Source of the DNA: an uncultured Eubacteriales bacterium | GTDB taxonomy: Bacteria; Bacillota; Clostridia; Oscillospirales; Acutalibacteraceae | Direction of reading: 5' to 3' | Assembly: GCA_900315605.1 (NCBI GenBank) | Contig: OMZU01000019.1 | Span: forward strand, 1-64,000 | DNA length: 64,000 nucleotides | Part shown: one piece after another, positions 51,858 to 60,929 of the stretch | Numbering within the stretch: the first letter of the stretch is position 1 | How the letters are laid out: every line of letters begins with the position of its first letter | The notes under the pieces: generated by a model | Seen by the model: the letters and a program-made list of their open reading frames with translations, nothing else | What the model was told of the DNA's origin: nothing | Database searches by the model: none | Made by a program: the position numbers and the translations under genes

Positions 51858-52699
51858 AAAAGCTATCAGATATCGGAACGATCAAGGAAATACTCGGCAG
51901 GCACGGCTTTACGTTTTCAAAGTCGTTGGGACAGAATTTTTTGATAAATCCCTCCGTTTGTCCGCGAATGGCAGAGCTTTCGGGCGCGGCGCAGGGCGTC
52001 GGAGTGATCGAGATAGGTCCCGGGATCGGCGTGCTGACAAACGAGCTTTGCGCTCTTGCCGACAAGGTGGTTGCAGTTGAGCTCGACAGGCGGCTGCTGC
52101 CTGTGCTCGAAGAAACGCTTGCCGAATACGATAATATAAAGGTAATAAACGCCGACGTGCTGGAGCTTGATTTGCAAAAGCTGATCGAGGAAGAATTTGC
52201 CGGGATGGAAGTTGTTGTCTGTGCAAATCTTCCCTATTATATCACCTCTCCGGTGATAATGAAGCTGCTTGAGGACAAGCTGCCGATAAGTGCGGTCACG
52301 GTCATGGTGCAAAAGGAGGCGGCGCGGCGAATATGCGCGCCTGTGGGAAGCCGCGAAAGCGGCGCGGTTACGGTCTCGGTGAATTACTACGCCAAGCCGG
52401 AGCTGCTCTTTGACGTGAGCGCAGGGTCGTTTATGCCTGCGCCAAAGGTCGATTCGGCGGTCATGCGGCTTAATATTTTGGACGAGCCGCCGGTCAAGAC
52501 GGACGAAAAAAAGTTTTTTGCGGTCGTAAAGGCTGCGTTCTCTCAGCGGCGAAAGGTGATCTCAAATTCGCTCAGCTCGGGGCTTGGGATCGGCAAGGCT
52601 GAGGCCTTAACAATACTTGAAGCCGCAGGAGTTCCGGCAAACGCAAGAGCGGAAACGCTTTCTCTGCAAGCTTTTGCGGATATTGCAAACAATATATAA
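51854..52699 (+). CDS. ksgA: 16S rRNA dimethyladenosine transferase
   Basis: 281 residues. Dimethylates two adjacent adenines of helix 45 in 16S rRNA. Seen: SLGQNFLINPSV, the SAM loop IEIGPGIGVLTNELC and motif IV VCANLPYYITSPVIM. Overlaps the RsmF-like gene by ATGA, which suggests joint control of rRNA methylation. Confidence 0.97.
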   Translation: MKKLSDIGTIKEILGRHGFTFSKSLGQNFLINPSVCPRMAELSGAAQGVGVIEIGPGIGVLTNELCALADKVVAVELDRRLLPVLEETLAEYDNIKVINADVLELDLQKLIEEEFAGMEVVVCANLPYYITSPVIMKLLEDKLPISAVTVMVQKEAARRICAPVGSRESGAVTVSVNYYAKPELLFDVSAGSFMPAPKVDSAVMRLNILDEPPVKTDEKKFFAVVKAAFSQRRKVISNSLSSGLGIGKAEALTILEAAGVPANARAETLSLQAFADIANNI

Positions 52700-52715
52700 C
52701 GGGAGTGGATCATTA

Positions 52716-53042
52716 ATGAATAATAAAAACAAGAAAAAAATGAACATTTTTTATAAGCTTGCGTTTGCGGCTTTTTGTGCCTGCGTTGCAGCTTTGGGAC
52801 TATCACTTTTTGTGTTTTTATTTCACAAAAGCACAAAGATAAGCCTTATCCTCGGCGTTTCGGGAATGGTACTTTCGCTGCTCGGAATAATCTTCTGCAT
52901 GGTCAGCAAGCCAAAGGAGGACAAAGAAAAGACAAAGCTGCCTGATGAGCCGGAGAAGATTTTTGAAGAAGCCGACAACGTTCCGGAGAGCGGCGAAGCC
53001 GAGAGTTTGGAAAATATTATTGACAAAAAAACTGACGCATAG
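52716..53042 (+). CDS. Small two-helix membrane protein
   Basis: 108 residues, no family recognised. A Lys-rich N-terminus, two predicted membrane helices (about 12-34 and 41-62), then an acidic, disordered tail of about 45 residues. ATG at 52716 after GGGAGTGG. Sits 16 bases after ksgA and could belong to that operon. Its last 23 bases contain the promoter of the riboswitch transcript. Confidence 0.6.
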   Translation: MNNKNKKKMNIFYKLAFAAFCACVAALGLSLFVFLFHKSTKISLILGVSGMVLSLLGIIFCMVSKPKEDKEKTKLPDEPEKIFEEADNVPESGEAESLENIIDKKTDA

Positions 53043-53048
53043 TATAAT
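53020..53048 (+). promoter_or_regulatory. Consensus sigma-A promoter of the riboswitch transcript
   Basis: TTGACA (53020-53025), 17-base spacer, TATAAT (53043-53048): a perfect consensus, overlapping the 3' end of the preceding gene. Confidence 0.92.
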
Positions 53049-53055
53049 ATAGAGG

Positions 53056-53165
53056 CTTAAAGGGGAGTAGTTTGCGGTAATAGCCGTGGTATATTTCGAC
53101 ATCACCATTATCGGGTGCGGATCTTCTGCGCGCCGATATCGGATATATCTTAAAAAACGAGACTT
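53056..53165 (+). ncRNA. yybP-ykoY (Mn2+) riboswitch
   Basis: The 5' element AAAGGGGAGTAG (53060-53071), a central GACATCACC and GCGCCGATATCGG stretch, and the closing AACGAGAC (53157-53164) match the yybP-ykoY aptamer as known. It overlaps an intrinsic terminator and stands before a P-type ATPase gene, the usual context for this class, which binds Mn2+ (and Ca2+ structurally) and mostly turns genes on. Boundaries are approximate. Confidence 0.82.
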
Positions 53166-53201
53166 TTATTGCAGATTTTTTTGTGCAATAAAAGTCTTTT
53201 T
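53161..53201 (+). terminator. Riboswitch expression-platform terminator
   Basis: GACTTTTATTGCA (53161-53173) pairs perfectly with TGCAATAAAAGTC (53184-53196), then TTTTT. Its left arm overlaps the 3' end of the aptamer, so the two folds compete. Confidence 0.9.
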
Positions 53202-53272
53202 ATTTGTACTTGATCTCCCCGGTATTTATCCGGGCGGCTTTCAAAACCAGCCGCCGAAATTCGGAGGACGCT

Positions 53273-55885
53273 ATGAAAGAATTTTACAACCAAACACGAG
53301 ACGAAGCACTCGAAAGCATGGATGTGACGACCGACGGACTCAGCTCGGAACGCGCGGAACAGCTTTTGGAGAAAAACGGAAAAAACGTGCTTGACGAAGC
53401 CAAGAAAAATTCGGTGCTCCATGTTTTTTTGAGCCAGTTTGCCGATCTGCTCGTAATCATTTTGATCGTTGCGGCGATAATTTCAATGTTTTCGGGCAAT
53501 ATCGAGAGCACGATCGTAATTTTTGCGGTAATCATCCTTAATGCGATTTTGGGAACGGTTCAGCATGTCAAGGCGGAAAAGTCGCTCGAAAGCCTCAAAT
53601 CGCTTTCGTCGCCCTCGGCAAAGGTTATCCGCGACGGCATCAAGCGCGAGATCGATTCAAAGGACGTTGTTCCGGGCGATATCATCGTGCTTGAGGCAGG
53701 CGACCTGATCGTTGCCGACGGCAGGATCGTCAACAACTATTCGTTGCAGGTCAACGAAAGCTCGCTGACCGGTGAATCGACTAACGTTGATAAGTATGAC
53801 GACGTTATCGAGGGCGAGGCTCCGCTTGCTGAGCGCGGGAACATGGTGTTCTCCGGCAGCCTTGTTACCTACGGCAGAGCCCTTGTGGTTGTCACCGCAA
53901 CGGGAATGAACACCGAAATCGGCAAGATCGCCACCCTGATGAACGAGGCAAAGGAGAGAAAAACTCCGCTTCAAAAGAGCCTCGACAAGTTTTCGAGCAG
54001 GCTTGCCGTTATTATAATGATAATATGCGCGCTTGTTTTTGCGCTTAATCTGATCCAGGCAGGCAAGGTCAATCACGAAACAATTCTCAACGCGCTTATG
54101 TTCGCCGTTGCGCTGGCTGTTGCGGCGATCCCCGAGGCGTTAAGCTCGATTGTTACCATTGTTCAGGCGATGGGCACTCAGAAAATGGCAAAGGAAAACG
54201 CCGTTATCAAGGACTTGAAGGCGGTTGAAAGCCTGGGCTGTGTGTCGATCATCTGCTCCGACAAAACCGGAACCCTGACCCAGAACAAGATGACGGTGCA
54301 AAAGATTTTTATAAACGGCGAGAGCATTCGCGAGGATCAGCTTGACCTCAGGATCCAGAGCCACCGCTATTTGCTTTATGATATGGTGCTCAACAACGAT
54401 TCGAGCATCGTTGAGGGAAAGGGTATCGGCGACCCCACCGAATACGCGCTGATCGAGACCTTTAGAAATATCGGACTTGACGAGAATGTTATGCGCGACA
54501 CGCTCGACAGGATCGAGGAGGTGCCGTTTGACTCCGACAGAAAGATGATGAGCACCAAGTACAAGATGCACGGCGTGAATCATATTCTGACAAAGGGCGC
54601 GCTTGATTCGATCCTTGACCGCTGCATCAAGATCGCCACAAAGGACGGCGTGCGCGATATCACAGACGAGGACAAGAAAATAATTCTTGAACAGAATAAA
54701 AAATACTCCGAGGAGGGCTTGCGCGTTTTGACCTTTGCCTACAAGGAGTCTAACGAAACGCTGAGCACCGACACGGAATACGACTACACCTTCCTGGGTC
54801 TTGTTTCGATGATCGACCCGCCGCGAGAGGAATCAAAGCAGGCGGTTGCCGACGCGATCATGGCAGGCATCAAGCCGATCATGATAACCGGCGACCACAA
54901 GATCACCGCTTCGGCGATCGCAAAGCAAATCGGTATCATGCGCGAGGGCGACATCGCCGTTACCGGCATGGAGCTTGACGCAATGAGCGACGAGGAGCTT
55001 GACAAGGTTCTTGAAAAAATCTCGGTATATGCAAGAGTTTCGCCCGAAAACAAGATCCGCATTGTTGAGGCATGGCAGAAGCGCGGAAACATTGTTTCGA
55101 TGACCGGCGACGGCGTAAACGACGCACCCGCGCTGAAAAAGGCGGACATCGGCGTTGCAATGGGAATCACCGGAACCGAGGTTTCAAAGGACGCGGCTTC
55201 GATGATCTTGCAGGACGACAATTTTGCGACCATCATCAAGGCTGTGGCAAACGGAAGAAACGTTTACCGCAACATCAAAAACTCGATTTTGTTCCTGCTT
55301 TCGGGCAACATGGCGGCTATCATCACCGTGCTCTACACCTCGCTGATGGCTCTGCCGATACCGTTCGCGCCCGTTCACCTGTTGTTTATCAACCTGCTGA
55401 CCGACTCGCTTCCGGCGATCGCGATAGGCATGGAAAAGCCCGACAAGAGCCTGCTCAGGCAAAAGCCCAGAGACCCGAACGCCGGGATTTTGACCAAGGA
55501 TTTTGTAACCTTGATGTTCGGCGAGGGCGCGCTGATCGCGGCTTCGGTAATCGTGGCGTTCTACCTCGGCTTGCAGACCGACGCGGCAACGGCAAGCACA
55601 ATGGCGTTTGCGACCCTCACGCTTGCAAGACTGTTCCATGGCTTTAACTGCCGCGGAACAAGCTCTGTGTTCAAGCTCGGACTCGGCTCCAACCCGGCAA
55701 GCCTGGGTGCGTTTGTGCTCGGAGTTTTGCTGCTCGCGCTGGTGCTTTTGGTTCCGTCCTTCTCGGGACTGTTCTGCGTTACCGCGCTCACAGGAGAGCA
55801 GCTCGGATTCATCGGCGCGCTTGCGTTCGCACCGACGGTTATTATCCAGCTTATCAAGGTGATTTTGGACAGCCGCAGAAAATAA
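53273..55885 (+). CDS. P-type ATPase, Ca2+/Mn2+-transporting type
   Basis: 870 residues. Motifs: TGES in SSLTGESTNVD, membrane PEALSSIVT (PEGL-like), ICSDKTGTLTQNKMTV and MTGDGVNDAPALKKADIGVAMG, with a cation-ATPase N-terminal domain and a C-terminal domain of six helices. Most like SERCA/PMCA-type bacterial pumps (YoaB, LMCA1). The Mn2+-sensing riboswitch ahead suggests Mn2+ export as a main or added role; Ca2+ is the alternative. ATG at 53273 chosen from CGGAGGA 5 bases before. Confidence 0.93.
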   Translation: MKEFYNQTRDEALESMDVTTDGLSSERAEQLLEKNGKNVLDEAKKNSVLHVFLSQFADLLVIILIVAAIISMFSGNIESTIVIFAVIILNAILGTVQHVKAEKSLESLKSLSSPSAKVIRDGIKREIDSKDVVPGDIIVLEAGDLIVADGRIVNNYSLQVNESSLTGESTNVDKYDDVIEGEAPLAERGNMVFSGSLVTYGRALVVVTATGMNTEIGKIATLMNEAKERKTPLQKSLDKFSSRLAVIIMIICALVFALNLIQAGKVNHETILNALMFAVALAVAAIPEALSSIVTIVQAMGTQKMAKENAVIKDLKAVESLGCVSIICSDKTGTLTQNKMTVQKIFINGESIREDQLDLRIQSHRYLLYDMVLNNDSSIVEGKGIGDPTEYALIETFRNIGLDENVMRDTLDRIEEVPFDSDRKMMSTKYKMHGVNHILTKGALDSILDRCIKIATKDGVRDITDEDKKIILEQNKKYSEEGLRVLTFAYKESNETLSTDTEYDYTFLGLVSMIDPPREESKQAVADAIMAGIKPIMITGDHKITASAIAKQIGIMREGDIAVTGMELDAMSDEELDKVLEKISVYARVSPENKIRIVEAWQKRGNIVSMTGDGVNDAPALKKADIGVAMGITGTEVSKDAASMILQDDNFATIIKAVANGRNVYRNIKNSILFLLSGNMAAIITVLYTSLMALPIPFAPVHLLFINLLTDSLPAIAIGMEKPDKSLLRQKPRDPNAGILTKDFVTLMFGEGALIAASVIVAFYLGLQTDAATASTMAFATLTLARLFHGFNCRGTSSVFKLGLGSNPASLGAFVLGVLLLALVLLVPSFSGLFCVTALTGEQLGFIGALAFAPTVIIQLIKVILDSRRK

Positions 55886-55900
55886 AATATAATTTATTGA

Positions 55901-55936
55901 CCCCGGAGACCGAAAAAGGTTTTCGGGGTTTCTTTT
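55901..55936 (+). terminator. Terminator after the P-type ATPase
   Basis: CCCCGGAGACC pairs with GGTTTTCGGGG (two G-U), then TTTCTTTT. Confidence 0.85.
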
Positions 55937-55957
55937 GCAAGAATTTGTAAAAATAGA

Positions 55958-55986
55958 TTGAATTTCGGCGAAAGTTATGATATATT
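55958..55986 (+). promoter_or_regulatory. Promoter of the SIR2-TPR gene
   Basis: TTGAAT (55958-55963), 17-base spacer, TATATT (55981-55986), 31 bases before the ATG at 56017. Confidence 0.6.
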
Positions 55987-56016
55987 TTATATATAATATT
56001 TAAAGTGGGCGATAGT

Positions 56017-58023
56017 ATGGCTGACAAGAAAGAAAAATTTGAATTTGATAATAGCAGGATAATTTCATCAAAGCGTCTTGCAGGATTGATGAAAGACGCT
56101 CGCTTGGGAAAAGAGAAGTTTTGCTTTATTCTTGGTTCGGGTGCTTCCGTTGAATCCGGAATACCGACCGGAATAAATCTTGTTAAAAGATGGATGAAGG
56201 AATTAAGCGAATATCCCGGTTTTGATGAAGTTTGCAGAAATGAAGCTTTTATTAACAAAAACAGTGATAAAAAGCTGAAACATGATTTCAAGACTGAAAT
56301 AATGCCAAAATGGGAAAAAGGGGAACTGTTGGGCAGTGAATACTATTCTGATATTTATTCGCTGCGTTTTTTCCCAAATCCAAAGCATGGATATTATTTT
56401 TATGAAGAATTGTTTTCAAAGTCTGTTCCCAGTTTTGGATACAATGCTTTGGTACAGATTTTGGCTGACGGAGATGTTAGTAATCTTGTAATCACAACCA
56501 ACTTTGACAGTTTGGTTGAGGACGCACTCTTTATTTATACCGATAAAAAGCCTCTTGTTATTAATCATGAATCACTTGCCGGCTATGCGGCAGATTCAAA
56601 TTTAAACAGACCGATTGTAGCTAAGGTTCACAGAGGTTTATATTTTGCTCCTTTAAATACCCCGGAAGAAACTGACGAATTAAAAGGAAGGTGGTCTGAG
56701 GTTCTAAGCTCGATTTTTAAGACATATACACCTGTTGTTATAGGTTATGGCGGCGGTGATGAAGGCTTTATGAAGTGTCTTGAAAATTCAGAAATGAACG
56801 ATACAAACGGTATTTATTGGTGCTACAGAGAAAACTCAGGCTTGCCCGACGAAAGAATTTTGAAGCTGATTTCGGACAAAAACGGCTGGCTTGTAAAAAC
56901 CGCCGGCTTTGACGCGGTCATGCTTGCGCTGGGAAATGCTCTTGCGCCAAAGGAGATAGAACCTCAAAATGTAGGCGACTATCTAAAAAAGCAATGCGAT
57001 GACAGAGTTAGTGGCTACGAAAAGCATTATAATGAATTGATGAAAGAGAGCTTAGAGGAAGATAAGTTAGGAAAGAGCAAGCCCGAAAGTGAGAGTGAAA
57101 GGGAATTTAAGGAAGAAACTAAGGAGCTTGATAAACGAGTTGAAGCTACCGAAAACAGCAAGCCTACTGATGAATTAACGGCTTGGGATTATTTCAGAAA
57201 AGGAAACAGAGCTATTTTTGAAGAAAATGATGATAATAAGGCTATAGATAATTATAATATGGCAATAAAACTGAACCCGGAAGATGCGTATGCGTATCTT
57301 TTTCGCGGATATGCTTATGATGATTTAAAAGAATACGGCAAAGCTATAGAGGATTACAGCAAGGCTGTAGAGTTGAATCCGAAAGAAGCAGATTTTTATT
57401 ATTTTCGTGGAGTTGCTTATGATTATTTGAAAGATTACGACAAAGCGATAGAAGATTATAGCAAGGCGATAGAATTGAATCCGGAATACGCGGAAGCGTA
57501 TAAGGATCGCGGAAATGTGTATCGTTATAAAGAAGAATACGACAAGGCAATAGAGGATTACAGCAAAGCTATAGAGTTTAATCCGGAAGTTGCGGATGCG
57601 TACTATTTTCGCGGATTTGCTTATGATAACTTGAAAGAATACGATAAAGCAATAGAGGATTATAATAAAGCTATAGAGCTGAACCCGGAAGATGCAGATC
57701 TTTATTATTTTCGCGGAATAACTTATAAACATTTAAAAGAATACGATAAAGCAATAGAGGATTATAATAAAGCTATAGAGCTGAACCCGGAAGATTCAGA
57801 TCTTTATTATTCTCGTGGTTTTGTTTATGCTGATTTAAAAGAATACGATAAAGAGATAGAGGATTACAGCAAGGCAATAGAGCTGAATCCGGAAGATGCG
57901 GAATTGTATTATTTTCGCGCTAAAGCCTATGAAGCCATTGGCGAAACCGAAAAAGCCAAGGCAGATAAAGAAATGTCTGAAAAACTAAAAGCCAAGCAGG
58001 GCGATTCGGATGATTCCGATTGA
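56017..58023 (+). CDS. SIR2-like domain fused to eight TPR repeats
   Basis: 668 residues. N-terminal SIR2-type NAD-binding domain: CFILGSGASVESGIPTG (about 36-52), TTNFDSLVEDAL with Asn162, KVHRGL with His205, VIGYGGGDEGF. This is the SIR2_2 branch, whose defence members (DSR, ThsA) use the Asn and His to destroy NAD+. A charged, Glu/Lys-rich linker (about 325-385) leads to eight near-identical 34-residue TPRs (consensus AxxYYFRGxAYxxLKEYDKAIEDY) and an acidic end. It is AT-richer than its neighbours, has its own promoter and terminates in a repeat-filled region. No second gene of a known defence pair is adjacent. Probably an abortive-infection NADase, sensor part unknown. Confidence 0.85.
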   Translation: MADKKEKFEFDNSRIISSKRLAGLMKDARLGKEKFCFILGSGASVESGIPTGINLVKRWMKELSEYPGFDEVCRNEAFINKNSDKKLKHDFKTEIMPKWEKGELLGSEYYSDIYSLRFFPNPKHGYYFYEELFSKSVPSFGYNALVQILADGDVSNLVITTNFDSLVEDALFIYTDKKPLVINHESLAGYAADSNLNRPIVAKVHRGLYFAPLNTPEETDELKGRWSEVLSSIFKTYTPVVIGYGGGDEGFMKCLENSEMNDTNGIYWCYRENSGLPDERILKLISDKNGWLVKTAGFDAVMLALGNALAPKEIEPQNVGDYLKKQCDDRVSGYEKHYNELMKESLEEDKLGKSKPESESEREFKEETKELDKRVEATENSKPTDELTAWDYFRKGNRAIFEENDDNKAIDNYNMAIKLNPEDAYAYLFRGYAYDDLKEYGKAIEDYSKAVELNPKEADFYYFRGVAYDYLKDYDKAIEDYSKAIELNPEYAEAYKDRGNVYRYKEEYDKAIEDYSKAIEFNPEVADAYYFRGFAYDNLKEYDKAIEDYNKAIELNPEDADLYYFRGITYKHLKEYDKAIEDYNKAIELNPEDSDLYYSRGFVYADLKEYDKEIEDYSKAIELNPEDAELYYFRAKAYEAIGETEKAKADKEMSEKLKAKQGDSDDSD

Positions 58024-58052
58024 TTATTCTTTATATTAAGGATTGGCTTTCA

Positions 58053-58317
58053 GTCGCACACATGGGTGCGACCCTACGGGCTTTGTGAAAGCTTACCGAT
58101 TTGGGTGTAGGGGCGACCATTGGTCGCCTGTACGCCGAACGGTTAAATTTGATGATAGTTTATTGGTGAACAACGTTTTCTGTCATAATTATTTGGCATT
58201 TAATAAAACGTTTGTTCCGAGGCGACCAATGGTCGCCCCTACAGGCTGTAACGGGAAATATTTATTTTGGTTATGAAACTGTTTGGCTCTCAGGTCGCAC
58301 ACATGGGTGCGACCCTA
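58053..58317. repeat. Composite of family A and family B elements
   Basis: A family B unit (58106-58243), GGGGCGACCATTGGTCGCC at the left and its inverse at the right, lies between two same-direction family A half elements (58053-58077 and 58293-58317, both TCGCACACATGGGTGCGACCC). The rest of the 470-base gap 58024-58495 holds the promoter listed below and no gene. Confidence 0.8.
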
Positions 58318-58416
58318 TGGCATATTATTTCTGCGTTGCTGCACAGGCGATATTATTTGCCGAAATATAAATCCCGACCGATCGATACATATTTCTCCAA
58401 AATATGTATTTACTTG

Positions 58417-58445
58417 TTGATTTTACTCTTTTGGTTTGGTATAAT
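58417..58445 (+). promoter_or_regulatory. Promoter of the FN3/transglutaminase operon
   Basis: TTGATT (58417-58422), 17-base spacer, TATAAT (58440-58445), 51 bases before the start; AGAGG site near the ATG. Confidence 0.75.
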
Positions 58446-58495
58446 TATAAATAAGAAACATATTTTTCTTGTTTTTTTGAAAAGAGGTTATTTTT

Positions 58496-60826
58496 ATGAA
58501 AAAGAGCAGGCTTTTTTTGGCGGCCATTTCCGTTTTTGCCGCCGCGCTCTTGCTGGGTGCTGTTCCGGCGTTCGCAGCCGAGGCTGACAGCGGCTCGCTT
58601 GAGCTCAGCGCGATCGTGCTTCCCGAGGACGAGGGTGCTCCGAATTATCCGGAGATCACCAAGTTTGAAAACACCAACAACGGCGTTATGGTGTCTTGGA
58701 CAGCCTTTCCCAGTGCCGACAGCTACAGGCTGTTTTACTGGAACGGCGAAAAATGGAGAAGCATCGGCAGCACCTCAGAGCTGAGCTATCTTCACAAGAC
58801 TGCCGAAAACGACACTATGTATCTCTATACCGTAAGAGCAGAGGACGAGTGGGGCGAGTATTGCTCCGACTTTAATCGCGACGGCTACGAAAACGCCTAT
58901 ATCGCTCCTCCGGTCATCAAATCTATTGACAACAAAAACAACGGCGTTGAGCTCAGATGGGACTACGCTCTCTATGCCGATCAGTACAGAGTTTACAGAA
59001 AGACCGGTAACGGCTCATGGAAAAGGATCGGCGATACCTACGAGGATTATTTTGTTGATTCAAACGCTGTTTCGGGCACGACCTACAGCTACACCCTCAG
59101 AACGATCAACGCCGACGCCTCTGACTGGACAAGCGGCTACAACAACGGCAGGTCGATCAAATACGTTGCCGCACCTCAGATCACAAAGCTTGAAAACCTT
59201 GAGGACAGCGTAAAGATCACCTTCTCTCATGTTACCGGAGCGGAAAAATACGGTGTGTTCTACAAGGGCAGAACAGGCTGGAAATATCTCGGCATCACCA
59301 CCTCGAACACGATGATCGACGATATCGTTAATTCCGGCAGCACCTACACCTACACCGTGCGCGCGCTTGACGCTAACGAAAACTTTGTCAGCGGCTACAA
59401 CACCATTGGCTGGGATCATACGTTTGTTGCTCCGCCTGCGCTGATCTCTGCCAAAAACGGCGAAACAGGCGTTGACCTCAAGTGGGATCTCGTTAAGGGC
59501 GGCAAGAATTACCGCGTCTACAGAAAAACCGAATCCACAAACTGGGGCAGGGTCGGCACAGTTACCGGCGACACCTACACGGACATCACCGCGGTTTCGG
59601 GCAACAGATACTACTACACCGTTCGCTGCATCGAGGACGACGGCGAGACCTTTGCCAGCGCGTACAACAGCATAATGGCGATCAATTACATAAAGGCTCC
59701 GGTCATTACCGACTTTACAAACACCGAAAAGGGTATTAAAATCACCTGGGAAAAATCCGCAGGCGCAGCCAAGTACGGCGTGTTCTATATGGGCAAGTCA
59801 GGCTGGAGGGGTCTTGCGGTCACGACAGGAAACTCGGTCGTTGACGACGACGTTAATTCCGGAACCACCTATAAATACACCGTTCGCTGCATGGACGCAA
59901 ACGGCAACTTTATCAGCGACTACATCGGCAAGGGCTTTAGCTATATGTTTGTGGCTCCGCCTGTGATCGAGAGCGTTGAGCCCAGCGGCGCGGACAATAT
60001 AATAACCTGGAACGAGGTCAGAGGCGCGTCTGCCTACAGACTCTACAGAAAAACAAGCGGCGGCTCGTGGGCAAGGCTTTTTGATTCAACAGAGAAAACC
60101 ACCTACACCGACAGAACTGCCACAGGCGGAAAAATGTACGCCTATACCGTTCGCTGCCTTGACGAGAACGGCGAGCTTGTCAGCGACTTTATTGAGGACG
60201 GCAAGTATTACAAGGACGGCAGACTTTCGACCGGATATATAAATATCAACGGAAATATCTATTATTATAAGGACGGCGAGCCTGCAAAGGGCATTGTCGG
60301 CTCAAAGGCAGACGGCTATGCCTATGCAAATGCAGACGGCGTTGTTGTTACAAGCAAGGAGATCCAGTACGCGGTTGACTTTGTTATCAAGTACGGCACA
60401 GGCTCGACCAGACCCGAAAAGCTGAAATCCTGCTTTAACGCCATGACGAAGTATCCCTACAGCAGAGTTTACGGCGTTCCGACAAAGGGCAGCGACCTTT
60501 CTCCGCTTGCGATCCAGATGTTTGAGAAGGAAACCGGAAACTGCTACTGCTATGCCGCGGCGTTCTCCTGCATTGCAAAGGTGCTGGGATATGACACCCG
60601 AGTTGTTACAGGTCAGATCAAGTCCATCAACGGCGGACTGACTGCTCACGGCTGGACCGAGATCTATATTGACGGCGGCTGGTATATCTTTGACGTTGAT
60701 ATGCAGGTCGAGCTTCCGCAACAGGATTTCTATGAGCGTTCATACACCTATTATCCCGTTCAGCCGCTCAAGGCGGAAAAGCGTTTTACGCTTACGCTTT
60801 CGGGCAGCAACGCGGTTTGGTCATAA
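58496..60826 (+). CDS. Secreted protein: six FN3-like domains plus transglutaminase-like domain
   Basis: 776 residues. Signal peptide (cleavage near VPAFAA). Six FN3-like repeats (about 52-575), each opening with (A/P)P-x-I-x-S/K, W in the middle (LRWDYAL, LKWDLVK, ITWEKSA) and YxYTVR near the end. Then a short wall-binding-like repeat (YININGNIYYYKDGEPAKG) and a transglutaminase/cysteine-protease-like domain: Cys in ETGNCYCYAAAFSC, His in LTAHGWTEIYIDGG, Asp in WYIFDVDMQ. May cross-link or cut surface proteins or bind a polymer. It heads an operon with an AlgI/AlgJ-like acetylation pair, separated by a hairpin. Confidence 0.85.
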   Translation: MKKSRLFLAAISVFAAALLLGAVPAFAAEADSGSLELSAIVLPEDEGAPNYPEITKFENTNNGVMVSWTAFPSADSYRLFYWNGEKWRSIGSTSELSYLHKTAENDTMYLYTVRAEDEWGEYCSDFNRDGYENAYIAPPVIKSIDNKNNGVELRWDYALYADQYRVYRKTGNGSWKRIGDTYEDYFVDSNAVSGTTYSYTLRTINADASDWTSGYNNGRSIKYVAAPQITKLENLEDSVKITFSHVTGAEKYGVFYKGRTGWKYLGITTSNTMIDDIVNSGSTYTYTVRALDANENFVSGYNTIGWDHTFVAPPALISAKNGETGVDLKWDLVKGGKNYRVYRKTESTNWGRVGTVTGDTYTDITAVSGNRYYYTVRCIEDDGETFASAYNSIMAINYIKAPVITDFTNTEKGIKITWEKSAGAAKYGVFYMGKSGWRGLAVTTGNSVVDDDVNSGTTYKYTVRCMDANGNFISDYIGKGFSYMFVAPPVIESVEPSGADNIITWNEVRGASAYRLYRKTSGGSWARLFDSTEKTTYTDRTATGGKMYAYTVRCLDENGELVSDFIEDGKYYKDGRLSTGYININGNIYYYKDGEPAKGIVGSKADGYAYANADGVVVTSKEIQYAVDFVIKYGTGSTRPEKLKSCFNAMTKYPYSRVYGVPTKGSDLSPLAIQMFEKETGNCYCYAAAFSCIAKVLGYDTRVVTGQIKSINGGLTAHGWTEIYIDGGWYIFDVDMQVELPQQDFYERSYTYYPVQPLKAEKRFTLTLSGSNAVWS

Positions 60827-60870
60827 CGGAAGCACTGATTTACTGTGCAGTTCTTCCTGAGTAATTTCTT

Positions 60871-60904
60871 CGCGCCGAATCCAACTCAAAACGGATTCGG
60901 CGCG
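60871..60904 (+). promoter_or_regulatory. Intercistronic hairpin
   Basis: CGCGCCGAATCC (60871-60882) pairs perfectly with GGATTCGGCGCG (60893-60904); no T-run. May process or partly terminate the transcript between the FN3 and MBOAT genes. Confidence 0.6.
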
Positions 60905-60929
60905 ATATGATATGAAAGGCTAAGTAAGA

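Noticed and set aside
57184..57960. Direct repeats of 102 bases as a CRISPR or satellite
   Set aside because: They are codon-in-phase TPR units within one open gene.
58267..58587. 106-codon frame before the FN3 gene
   Set aside because: Covers a repeat half element and the FN3 promoter and enters the FN3 gene in another frame; no ribosome site.
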